Origin: Nemertoderma westbladi
Taxonomy: Eukaryota; Xenacoelomorpha; Nemertodermatida; Nemertodermatidae
Direction of reading: 5' to 3'
DNA length: 31,722 bases
Assembly (NCBI GenBank): GCA_032718475.1
Contig: JAUCBJ010001669.1
Location: forward strand, 1-31,722
In this document: one piece after another, positions 1-9,211 of the stretch
How positions within the stretch are numbered: position 1 is the stretch's first letter
Layout of the letters: each line of letters starts with the position of its first letter
The notes under the pieces: generated by a model
Told to the model about the DNA's origin: nothing
Database searches by the model: none
Seen by the model: the letters and a program-made list of their open reading frames with translations, nothing else
Position numbers and translations under genes: made by a program

Positions 1-584
1 ACTTGTAATAGGGGCTGGGGCTCCGAGCTTCTATGACTTTGTTTATATCCTTATTGCCTACAAACGTGCCAAAAAGTAGTGTGTGGGGTTTATTCGTTAT
101 TTTTTTATTTCGAAACAAAAATTTTGCGAACGGGAACACCTGACCGGGTCATTTTTGACCCATACTTTAGTTAATCAATTAATGTTACAGTAATATAGAC
201 CTAAGCTGTGGGTAGGTACCGAATAATATTATGTAGGCTGAGACACGAAGCCAGGGAACCATAACATACTATTAAGTCTTGTCAGACAGGATTTGCCCGT
301 CTGTCTGCTCTACAGTCAAAGCCCCAGATTGAGCACAGACTGCTCCTGACGGCGAAAGCAATATCCTGGTAATCGGAGGCGGCTCTGTTCAAGTATCAAG
401 CTTGAGGGGACCAATGAGATACCTTCAAATTTGCATAGGGTCTGATGAGCATACGACCGTCTTAGAGCCCAGTATATGGACTCCCATATAGGAGTACTGG
501 TTCTCCCGTGGCTAAAAAAGGTCAGGTGTACATGGGTTAAAATAGTTACTGTACTAACTGTGGCTTTATATAAGTTTCTCCTCT
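1..584. other. Intergenic, no gene seen
   Basis: No convincing coding sequence is visible. The only structured site is the palindrome at 146-161 (GGGTCA, spacer, TGACCC). It matches the subterminal motif of the piggyBac-like element at 3240-4863, so an eroded end of a related element may lie here. No terminal repeat or TTAA junction could be assigned to it. Confidence 0.5.
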
Positions 585-1082
585 CTAGAGCCTTCTCCCA
601 TTTCCTTGAGGTATATGTTCAACAATTGCCCACTGTGTGACATCCGATTTAAATGAAGCAGTTGGGGGTTCAAAATTATCAGTTAAACAAATATCAGAAG
701 GGCACATGTCGGCATCGTAATCATATGAATCTGGCTCAATGTCACAAAATGCCTGCGCCTGATCATCCCCAAAAAGAACTGAAAGATCGGATTCTGAATC
801 ACTATGATTTTGGGGTTGGATTTGATCACAATGTGAAATAAGATCATCATCAACAGTATCATGCTGATATTGAGAATGTTCACGTGGAGATTCCTGTATC
901 GGCAACGCTAGACATAAGTTTGGATTAAAAATACCAGAATTCATCTTAGATTTATAAATCGCAGTTTGTGAATCAAAGGAATCAGAATCAGAATCAAATT
1001 CTAACGCCCGTAACTCCCTAGCCAATCTCCGACGCTTGCTTCTTTTGCTTGAGCCAGTGAATACTGGCAATCTCCCATCCAT
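585..1082 (-). CDS. Acidic, serine-rich hypothetical protein, possibly the N-terminal exon of a transposon-encoded protein
   Basis: This is a 165-codon frame starting at the ATG at 1082. It opens with a basic patch (KRSKRRRLARELRALE, about residues 13-28) and then becomes strongly acidic with Asp/Ser runs (DSDSDS near 30; SDSESDLSVLFGDD near 94-107). The C-terminus holds DVTQWAIVEHIPQ. A basic head followed by an acidic Ser/Asp segment and a Trp-Ala-Ile-x-x-His-x-Pro motif resembles the N-terminal region of some transposon-encoded proteins, but no catalytic domain follows before the stop. The frame may be truncated, or its next exon may lie to the left and be unrecognised. Flanking DNA is AT-rich, and TTAAATA-like sequence lies about 15 bp upstream of the ATG. 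The function is unknown. The assignment to mobile DNA is inference; the length and biased composition argue mildly against a chance frame. Confidence 0.35.
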   Translation of the reverse strand: MDGRLPVFTGSSKRSKRRRLARELRALEFDSDSDSFDSQTAIYKSKMNSGIFNPNLCLALPIQESPREHSQYQHDTVDDDLISHCDQIQPQNHSDSESDLSVLFGDDQAQAFCDIEPDSYDYDADMCPSDICLTDNFEPPTASFKSDVTQWAIVEHIPQGNGRRL

Positions 1083-1525
1083 TGTTTTGTTTATTTAAGT
1101 AGGCCCTACAACTAGCCTAATGTACCATAGTAAATTTATTAATGGACACCTACGGTCGGTACCATACATAGATGGATTCGAATTAATCTAACCAAAACAA
1201 TAAATGAGAGTCAAACCCAAACCAAACCAAGTCAATCCAAACCAGCATCTGGCTGGTATTTCCATGAACTGGCTGGAAAAAAGTGTGATTTTATCTGGCT
1301 GGACAAAAACTTAATCTGGCTGACTGTACCTTACTGCCGTAGTACCGGTACTACTTCTGTCCTAGCTAAAAGTAGGCTATCCTTTAAAAAAAAAATGAGC
1401 AAAATTATGCCTGTCCGCTGTCCCCCCATTTTACTGGTAGCCTACCGGTACCCCATGTCGCCATGTCCCATTTTACCCAGTCTTACTGTCTTACGTAGGC
1501 AGCAGGACAGGCCTATCTGCATATC

Positions 1526-1619
1526 TAGGGTAAGACGGGGTAAAATGGGACCCCATGTCCCATTTTACCCCGACATGTCCCATTTTACCCCATGTCCCAT
1601 TTTACCCCGTCTTACCCTA
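1526..1619. repeat. 25-bp perfect inverted repeat with CCCATTTTACCCC repeats
   Basis: The arm 1526-1550 is the exact reverse complement of 1595-1619 (25 of 25 bases), with a 44-base spacer. The spacer and the region from about 1427 carry further copies of CCCATTTTACCC joined by CATGT. This is either the inverted end of a small element or a minisatellite that has folded back. No flanking target duplication was found. Confidence 0.8.
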
Positions 1620-2220
1620 CCGGTGCAGGCATACCTCATACTGCATACTCGGACTCCATACTGCCATACCTCACCTGCATACTGGCTCTGACTGTCTGAG
1701 CTCTGACATGACATAGGCCTACCGCTGAGCTGAACCGTATGAGCGTGCAACTGTACTGGTCTGCCGGTAGCTTAGGCTTACTGCTGTACTGGTACTGGGT
1801 CCGGCTGTCCGGGAAGTGCAGAAGTCAGAAGTGCAAGGCCAACTGCCTGCCGTAGCTGCTAGCTGTGTAGCCCTCTCGCCTACTGCTGTACTGCGCTACT
1901 GGTGTAATGGTGCCGGTGTATCGGTACAGCGGTACCGGTAGGTTACTTCTGATCTGACTCAGGTCACAAACATTACCGGTACCAGAATGGTAACTAACAT
2001 TACTGCATTTATGCTTACTGCTAGTACTGGTACCGGTACTACGGTAGGCTTCCCTGACTGACAACTAAGCTAGGCCATCAGCGCAAAACCAGTACACAAA
2101 CAGTATTTCATTGCAGCTCAGTAAACTGTACTGCTGTGTATATAGGGTACCTGACACTGACATCCTGATGTTCCCGCCAAAATTATTAAACCAATCACAA
2201 TTTAAGGAGTGCATGACATG
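1620..2220. other. Non-coding, rich in CTG/TACCGG words
   Basis: No gene is seen. The stretch is full of short TACCGGTA, CTGTACTG and TAGGCCTA words, which look like low-complexity sequence typical of this genome. The frames here have no domain signal. Confidence 0.5.
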
Positions 2221-2520
2221 TTTTCTGTGAATTTCCAACTTAAGTGTAACGTTCATCTATCGTTGAAATATTTAAAATTTTGATACGTTGTTTTCTAACT
2301 GAAAATCAACGGCAATATAACGTTTGATTAGAGGAAGTTTGAAAGCGTTATTTTTCAACTAAACTATAACGCTAATTGAACGTTTGATTATAGTTGAGTT
2401 ACTAATTGTTGATTTCCAACAAAATTGTAACGGTCATTAACGTTTGATTATTGTTAGTTTTGTCATTGTTAGATTTTAACGAAACTGAGACACAATTTTA
2501 ACGTTAGTTTTACGTTGACT
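2221..2520. repeat. Five tandem copies of a 60-bp repeat
   Basis: The sequence falls into five 60-bp units beginning at 2221, 2281, 2341, 2401 and 2461. CGTTTGATTA recurs exactly at 2321, 2381 and 2441, and each unit carries a TTCCAAC/TTTCAACT-like block near its positions 13-20. The first and last units are more diverged. The array directly abuts the gag-like frame on the minus strand, so it may belong to that element's non-coding region; that link is inference. Confidence 0.75.
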
Positions 2521-3050
2521 GTTTGCAGGGTATGACATAGTCCGAACTGCCCAGTATAAGCGTTTTGGTCCTGTTTTAATAACATATGCCACTGCTCACA
2601 ATCCTTCATCTTATGTGTTCCATTTCTGTGCAGCTGACATTTGTAGTTTGGATTATAACGCTTTCTATGTAGCATTTCGTGTATTTCGTCCAGGTCCGAC
2701 TCGGATGGTTTATTGTTTTGGTTACATATGTCTACCCCAGGGGTGATGTTTCCTCTGTAGCCACTATAGTTGCACTGCCTTTGTCCCTGCCACAAAGTGG
2801 TTTTTTTTTCAGGACGTTGTGGACTTTCAGTCCCCTGGGCTGTCGCTTATGGCGAAGATTGGCTCACTCTCGGAAGTGCGTCTGCCACGCTGTCTTCCGG
2901 TTTAGGTCGGTTGTATTCCGGTTTCGGTACCTTGCCGAGACTCTCCTTGCTGTACACTGGGTCTGTTATCAACTCTGCCTCATATGTAAGGAAGCAGGAA
3001 TGACACGGGAAGAGACTTCCCGTGGGGCTAGTGGATCGCCGAGTACACCG
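2469..3050 (-). pseudogene. Decayed gag-like retroelement frame with a zinc-knuckle-like motif
   Basis: Read leftward, one frame stays open from about 3050 to 2469 with a single stop near 2850. Its C-terminal part contains C-x2-H-x4-H-x4-C (CQLHRNGTHKMKDC), a variant of the CCHC knuckle that binds nucleic acid in retroelement Gag proteins, with the second Cys replaced by His. Upstream of the knuckle the protein is Pro/Lys/Glu-rich, as Gag linkers often are. No protease or reverse transcriptase follows within this locus. The frame ends inside the 60-bp repeat array. The start is not defined and the family is not assigned. A host CHHC zinc protein remains possible, but the stop codon and isolation favour a retroelement relic. 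Confidence 0.4.
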
Positions 3051-3239
3051 TTCGAAAGCTAATCGAAATCTAACACCCCATGTCTGTCAGATTTTCAAAT
3101 TTCGAAACTGGTCGAAAGTTACAGCATCGAGAAGAGCGAAACGCTGCGAAATATCATCGCTGCGTCTGTTCAAACACCCGTAATTAGTGAACTATATATA
3201 CCAAATTTCAAAATATAAAAGATACGTGTTTTTGATTTA

Positions 3240-4863
3240 TTAACCCGCCGAAGACCATTTGATTCAGGTTACACCCAGGACCGTTTGGGTCATATTGACC
3301 CACAGTATATTATTGATAATATTATCAATCAAAATGACCAAAAGTGAGGCTTTATCAGTGTGGGAACTCATTTGCGACTTAAGGGCAAGTTACTTAGGCT
3401 ATTTACATCCGATTTGGTTTCAATAACGAGCGTAGCGATTGACACTACGAAACGAGGGTTTCTCATTTTGTTCATATATGAACTGTACATAGAAATGTTG
3501 ACAACTCCACCTGAACAAGCATGTGTATCAATATGAGTTTCATAATATCATTCACTTAAGTACTCAGACTATTTACATCAAACTGGGATTGATTAAAGAG
3601 CGAAGTGAGTGACACAAAAACCGAGTCCACTTTAATTGAATAATTATTCGCGAACAATGAGAAAACATTTGAGTGGCACTAATTAAAGGCTAAACAACTG
3701 CGACAAATGATAATCTCTAATAGCACCTTACTATCACCCATCTGATATACATTTACATATAATTGTATAGAAGTATTCTACTGTAAAGATAATCTTATTT
3801 GTTTCCCAAATAAATAGTGAAGCAAATATATCATAAATATGTTACTACAGTACTAAAGCTACGGGACCTAAACACTACAGGACCTACTGCTACTGACCTA
3901 ACTCAGTAACTGCTTAAAGTATACCGATTTGGACCTAACGCTACCAGGCTGCTTTGTACATTACACACAAAAGTGATTCTCAAAAATGTTTCCATTTACA
4001 TAGCACACAACTGTAATATATTAGCCCAAATTATTAATTTATAGGCCTATAGGCTAATGACAGAATGTCTACTGGATGCCGGAGGGTGTAGGCCTAGACA
4101 GCTAGATTATATATATTTACGGCTACTGTATATAGCCAGACAGCCAGATACCAGTCCCGGTATAGCTTTAGGTCCTGGCAACCTAGTAGCTTTAGGTCCA
4201 GAGCATTATGTCCGTGGCATTAGATCCTGGCAGCCTGTAAGCATTAGGGCCGAGCCCTTTGGTCTGCCTCCATAGCCAGGCAGGTTAGTAAAGAAACAGG
4301 TTATAGAGGCGAGTTGAAAGGAACCAAAACAATAAACGAGAGTTAGGAATAATTTAATGTAATGCGTTACAGGACCTAAAGTGTACCGGTTTGAACCTAA
4401 CGCTATATTACCACTGACTAGGCCTAATTACAGTAGAAGACGTCCCATACGTACAGGAAATATGGTTCACGGACGATACCAGGTTTCCATATTACACACA
4501 CACACACGCACCGACATACAAACAGACATACTGTACAAACAGACGAATTGACTTTTCAATGTTGATTAAGCATCGCCCTGACTTGGAAAATTCATGTGTT
4601 TACAGAATTCGACTTTGCAAAACTGTTATTTATGAGTAAAACTATAATGGGTCATTTTGACCCATTAGGCCCTTGGCGTTGCCTAACTTATAAAAGTCAA
4701 ATTAAAAAGAAATTGTTAATCTAAAAGTTGTGACCCGGTTACATTTGGATAGAGTATAAAAAATTAGGAGAATTCATGAATATTGTGAATATATTGTATT
4801 TGTACAGTTACATGTAAACTTCATTTTAGGTCAATTTGACCGAAACGGTCCTCGGCGGGCTAA
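3240..4863. mobile_element. Non-autonomous element with piggyBac-like ends (TTAA site)
   Basis: The left end reads TTAA (3240-3243) then CCCGCCGAAGACC; the right end is GGTCCTCGGCGGG followed by CTAA (4860-4863). The two termini are inverted copies with one difference in 13 bases. Subterminal palindromes of the form GGTCAnnnTGACC sit at 3287-3301, 4649-4663 and 4829-4841. A terminal CCC next to TTAA is the hallmark of piggyBac elements; the right TTAA appears to have mutated to CTAA. The left end carries about 26 extra bases between terminus and subterminal motif compared with the right. No transposase frame is present, so this is an internally replaced or MITE-like derivative of 1.6 kb. Inside are a direct repeat (about 3917-3947 and 4378-4410) and a copy of the AACCAAAACAATAAACGAGA core at 4321. 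Confidence 0.75.
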
Positions 4864-5573
4864 AAGAGGTATCCGTAGAAAAAATAATTTTTAAATTTCG
4901 TTAAAATTTACGCGCGCTAAAGCTATTTTTACGCTTATAAAACTATACCGAAATAGGAAAAATATATGTTACTGCTCAGGTATTGGTCAACAGATCGCTG
5001 GTAAAATCTTCCTGCTTGCTGGAGTAGCTACAGTAGATGTGTAGAAGGGAATGGTTGACTACAGGGCTGCCGGAGATACTGTAGAATGCCATCCAGACAG
5101 AATTTCTTGACTACCCACCACCATCCTGCTTGCCTTGTAGGGGCTGCGCTGCTGGACGAGTCTACACATCCTTCTCAGATCTCAGGTATAGACAAAATAG
5201 TTGAGTTATCAATAAAATAAATACAGTAATCATATAATGTATAAATATATATATATATATAAATAATAAATAAATCAATAAATTATAATCAGTAGGATTA
5301 TACAGTATTATTATTCTACGGAATATTGGGCTGATTATTTTGTTTAGGATTTATGTAGAATGATCTTAAAAAGTTATATTTATGATTACATGGATTATCA
5401 TCATTTTTTGGCTGAGGCATTAATAGTGTAAATTAATTTTATTCCAAAATTGTAACATTACTCAACGCCGTTAGTATTAACAGCGAGTTGTTATTTAGCA
5501 CTTTACAACTTTTAAGGACATTACAGCATTGTATTGGCCTGTACATTTAGTACTATAATTGGTGTTATCCGTT

Positions 5574-5602
5574 AAGTAATGTCCCCATAGTGGACATTAC
5601 TT
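5574..5602. repeat. Perfect 11-bp stem-loop
   Basis: AAGTAATGTCC (5574-5584) and GGACATTACTT (5592-5602) are exact inverted copies around a 7-base loop. TTACTCAACGCCGT near 5459 and TTACTTGACGCCGT near 5597 are near-identical, suggesting remains of a small inverted-repeat element. Confidence 0.7.
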
Positions 5603-6002
5603 GACGCCGTCATTAGTTACCACGTAAACAATAGGTGGAAATTTGCCTGACAGCCAGATAGGCTTACTGCATTACCTACTGGTAGGCGGGGTATAGCTAT
5701 TAATAACCAGTTGGGCCTAGCTATATTATTATAACATGGCTCCACACGCCACCATATATATAAGCTAACTTATTTATAACATAATTTATGTCATTTTTAC
5801 ATATTAGAGTGTTCTGGTCCTCGTGGCTTTATTTTCACTCACTCACTTAACGTTCGTTCGTGTAACAAAGCCACTTGGATCATCACACTGTAAAGTGCTA
5901 CTTTACACACAAGTATGTAAGTAGTTATAATTATATTTTAATACCATTACTACATTTTTGGAGATAGGCATACGATAAGTTTTAACATTTCTTACAAATA
6001 GG

Positions 6003-6031
6003 GTAGGCGAGGGGCTTCGCCCCTTGCCTAC
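6003..6031. repeat. GC-rich 13-bp stem-loop
   Basis: GTAGGCGAGGGGC and GCCCCTTGCCTAC pair with one mismatch (a G-U wobble in RNA) around a TTC loop. It stands out in AT-rich surroundings. A similar hairpin occurs around 9149-9176 in the retroelement tail. It is not interpreted as a bacterial terminator. Confidence 0.65.
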
Positions 6032-6221
6032 TACCTTATTTAAAAACTTAAAAATCACGCAATTATAAAAGTATGTTGTCATGATTTCTTTACAGATATT
6101 TCTACATTATCTTAAGTTTCTATGATTGACAATCCTGCTAATTGCTTCTCAAAATCACGGGCTGGACCCGTCTGCGCTTTTGTGTTGGGGTGCAGACTAA
6201 GAGGGGGGAATGAAGGGGAGA

Positions 6222-7258
6222 GCTGCACCCCCTTTTACACTTTGATTGATTTGGTCTAGTTTGTCCAATGATTCATGTGCAGCAGTTGGTTTCATCAACA
6301 GACCAATTCCTCCATTGCCACTATTATCTGCTGATGCGAGGGCAAGTCGCAACCCGCCCCCCATATCCTTAATCAAAACCTCATCAGTCTGTCCAGTCTG
6401 CATTCGGTGCTCTTGAATACCCAATGCGCTAAGAGAAAGCTTATCTGCCAAGGCACTCAGCTCACCTTGTCGCATTGGGGACCCGAGTGTTAGGGTGTTA
6501 ACTGAGGCTAGTCTAGTGACTTGCCTCAGATTCACCAATGGCTTGATTGGTCGGGATGAAACATGAGAGTAGCCTCGAACTCCTGAATCCCCCTCACAAT
6601 CTGGCCTCCCTGGTGACCCAGGGTTTGGGCCAGAAAATTCATCAGGAAAGGGACTCACAAAATTGTTGGCAGCTCTCTCTCCAGTAGGTGGTGAGACAGG
6701 CAGCCGGTCAGGAGATAACTGACGCCTGTGAGGCCAATTGTGTCCGGTAATTCCACTGGCCTCTAGTGGCCGAATTACTAATGTAGCATAATCCATAGTG
6801 GGGGTTGGGTGTGCTTGTTTGCCGAGTAAACTCTCGGGACAAATACCACACCCTGGTTTGCCATTCCACAGGGTGGGTGCCGCAGTGGAGTCAGATATGG
6901 GGCTCATGACGCACATGACCCACCATTGGCTGTGCAGCTCATCTGCTGGGGCATGCACTGTACCCCTGCTGCCAGGGTGCAGGTCGCAGTGAAGTGCACT
7001 CAGAATGGTCATGGAACACTCTACTCCTGACCAGCCATTGGTAGATCACCATCTGCCTGGACAGGCTATATACCCCTGCAGCCAAGTATATGGGTCCTTA
7101 ATCCAGGACCAAGGGCGTCTCTATCCCAGAACGAAGGGAGTCCTAGTTACAGGACCAGATGTGCCCTTGCAAGAGGGTCTCAGCGCAGCCACAGATGGCA
7201 CCTCTTTTATGCTGCTTGGGGGTAGCAAGTTTTCTTGATTAATGACCTGGAATACCTG
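6222..7258 (-). mobile_element. LINE fragment: 5' leader and N-terminal endonuclease domain
   Basis: Reading leftward from about 7258, the fragment matches the copy starting near 24589, from CAGGTATTC through a ~450-base leader into a Pro/Ser-rich N-terminal region and the start of an APE-type endonuclease. The frame ending at 6197 carries the signature order LRQVTRLASVNTLTL, then ALGIQEHR, then GNGGIGLLMKP, typical of the N-terminal half of LINE endonucleases, which nick target DNA to prime reverse transcription. Homology stops near 6245 (DQINQ), far short of the catalytic Asp-His end and the reverse transcriptase. The protein beyond it is unrelated sequence running to the stop at 6197. Loss of the 3' part with the 5' end kept is the reverse of usual LINE truncation. 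The copy retains about 140 bases of endonuclease that the 24.6-kb copy has lost. Confidence 0.8.
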
Positions 7259-7719
7259 TGTGGGATACTTGGGTCCCAGACAACGTTTTACATCAGTTAT
7301 ATAATGTGTTCACAATCGTCCTAACCGTATTGTGCTGGACATGATGTCTGAATCCGAAACCAAATGGTATGTCTTATCAACGTTACATTAACGTTTTGCT
7401 ATGATACTATTCTCTCGTGCCGCATGAAGGCCACCACTCGTGTTTAGTTTACTTACTGCTGACTGACATAGTTCATTTGTAATAGTCTTGGCAAGGATTC
7501 TTCCCCGGGTTCCTTCCAGCCAGCTTGCTGGGTTTCTAGTGACAATTGCAAATATAATTCTTGAGAGTCTCATTGTGACAAATAGTATAAGTTGTGTTCG
7601 TACATCGTCTCTCACCCTATGGTTTAGACCTATGTGACTGATATTAAAAACCAAGTTCATTGACGTGCGAGATTTAATGAATATTATATTATTGTACCTC
7701 ATATTATTTTTTCAACATT
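7259..7719. other. Non-coding, no feature recognised
   Basis: No gene, repeat boundary or RNA signal could be supported here. The frames in it show no domain motifs. Confidence 0.4.
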
Positions 7720-7810
7720 GAGGAGGTGAAACTGTTGTATCCGCTGTTTCAAATTTCATGCATTCTCATTAAGATTTATAGAAAAATTTGGGGGTAGAGG
7801 ATGTCCATTG
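7720..7810 (+). repeat. Dispersed repeat, copy A
   Basis: GAGGAGGTGAAACTGTTG through GGGGGTAGAGGATGTCC is related to the reverse complement of about 17455-17545: both share GGAGGTGAAACT, CTGTTTCAAAT, AAGATTTRTAGA and a G run followed by GGATGTC. It may be part of an LTR or MITE; the family is not assigned. Confidence 0.55.
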
Positions 7811-8034
7811 TCCATGTCCATGTCACTGAATTTCGACACTATTCGGGTATATTCCGACACTATTTCGTGTCAGGGCAGCTGGGTGGATCTAATTCTATCA
7901 CTGTGAAGGGATCTACGGATCCCGGTTTATCCGTTTGGGTTTTCTATCTACGCGTCCCCGCCGTGTATATGAAAAGGTTCGTTAAGAGTTCTGATGTTCG
8001 GTAATATGTATTGGATAAGCTAACACTCCCCCCC

Positions 8035-8063
8035 ATGCTATCTTCCCGGTGAGAAGATAGCAT
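8035..8063. repeat. Perfect 11-bp hairpin beside a purine tract
   Basis: ATGCTATCTTC (8035-8045) and GAAGATAGCAT (8053-8063) pair exactly with a 7-base loop. On the minus strand the hairpin is followed by GGGGGGGAG and then TGTTAGC, which resembles a polypurine tract next to an LTR start. Confidence 0.65.
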
Positions 8064-8379
8064 CAACCACTAAGTGCGCTTCAATTCCGCTGGAACTCGA
8101 TCTATTATCGGGTGTGCGGTGGAGTTATTTTCTTGGAGTCGGCTTTCCAGGCCGCTCCCTATGGGTATGATCTCACTACCCTCTGGCGTCTCGTGTCGGG
8201 CCGATCGTGCGCTTCTCTCACACAATTTTTGTTTCCCCAACACTCTTACCACTCTAACTCCGCTCTCTAACTCAACTCGCTCTTACCCTCTCCCCACACC
8301 TGAATCGCACACTTCTCTCTCGCCAACAGCTCCTTTCACTATCTCCTCTCTACTCCCTGCCACTCTCTAAGGTCCTGAC

Positions 8380-8640
8380 CTCTAATGCTACCCCTGTGCT
8401 ATCATACTATCTACCTTATCTAAGGTCTAACTTGCTAACTATCTAGCTTCTCTAACTCTAACTAACTCCTAACTCTACTAACTACTAACTCTACTCTCTG
8501 CTAACTCTTACTACTTTTAGCTCTAACTAAAAGCCTCTAACTTTCTACTAACTCTAACTAGAACTCTCTAACTTTCTGCTAAGTCTACTAACTCTTTTCT
8601 AACTCTGACTAAAACCCTCCAACTAACTCTATCTCTATCT
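8380..8640. repeat. Low-complexity CTAACT-rich tract
   Basis: Irregular repetition of CTAACT, CTACTAACT and CTCTAACT. No gene is present. It leads into the minisatellite at 8640. Confidence 0.7.
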
Positions 8641-9021
8641 ACGTGGCGCTAACGGTGCCCACAACCACAACCGGTACTACGTACCCTCTTACTAACTCTA
8701 CCTCCATCTACGTGGCGCTAACGGTGCCCACAACCACTCTACTACTACTTTAACTAAAACCCTCTAACTCTCTACTAACTCTAACTATACTTAGTCTACC
8801 CCTTTCTACTCTCTACGTGGCGCTTGCGGTGCCCACAACCACTCTTTCACCACCTCTATCTACGTGGCGCTTGCGGTGCCCACAACCACTCTCTGCTACT
8901 ACTTTCTACGTGGCGCTTCCGGTGCCCACAACCCCTCTCTTACTACTTTCTACGTGGCGCTTCCGGTGCCCACAACCCCTCTCTTACTACTTTCTACGTG
9001 GCGCTTCCGGTGCCCACAACC
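8640..9021. repeat. Minisatellite, seven copies of a TACGTGGCGCT...CCCACAACC unit
   Basis: Units start at 8640, 8709, 8814, 8861, 8907, 8951 and 8995. The conserved core is TACGTGGCGCT, two variable bases, CGGTGCCCACAACC. The variable pair runs AA, AA, TG, TG, TC, TC, TC in order, and spacing tightens from 69-105 bases to 44-47 bases, so the right end looks most recently amplified. Long Pro/Ser frames across it are a product of the repeat and are not genes. It lies inside the 3' region of the Bel/Pao-like element. Confidence 0.85.
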
Positions 9022-9036
9022 CCTCTCTTACTACTT

Positions 9037-9075
9037 GTGGCATGACAATATGCCACACTCCCTTACCCCGCCACC
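9037..9075 (-). other. Candidate polypurine tract and LTR start
   Basis: On the minus strand the purine-rich GGCGGGGTAAGGGAG (about 9072-9058) is followed at once by TGTGGCA at 9057, which pairs with TGCCACA (a 7-bp inverted repeat at the LTR edge). A purine tract abutting TG is the expected plus-strand primer and 3' LTR boundary of an LTR retrotransposon. No 5' LTR copy was found right of 10700, so the boundary is inferred. Confidence 0.4.
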
Positions 9076-9211
9076 TTCTAACTTAACTCTACTTACTATT
9101 ATTTTAATTATTTAATTATTTATTAATATTTATTTAAATTAAATAATTAATTTTTGTGGGAAGGGCGTCTCGCCCTCATTCCCACCCCCCTCAGTCCAAA
9201 ACCTTGGACGA

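Larger units (their letters stand above)
4864..6190. other. Non-coding, AT-rich, with several hairpins
   Basis: No gene is seen. The region holds a short (TA)n run near 5248-5262, the hairpins listed separately at 5574-5602 and 6003-6031, and a weaker inverted repeat GTGGCTTT/AAAGCCAC around 5829-5874. Confidence 0.5.

Noticed and set aside
1395-1750. Frames over the CCCATTTTACCCC region as genes
   Set aside because: They read through simple repeats and have no domain signal.
6003-6031. Intrinsic bacterial terminator
   Set aside because: No bacterial gene precedes it; everything else in the window is eukaryotic.
7788-8004. Small protein starting MSIVHVHVTEF
   Set aside because: It runs through repeated CATGTCCATG words and possible LTR sequence, with no conserved motif.
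8817-9115. Overlapping plus-strand frames rich in Pro, Ser and Thr
   Set aside because: They are three-frame readings of the 44-47 bp minisatellite; the open frames follow from the repeat lacking stops.
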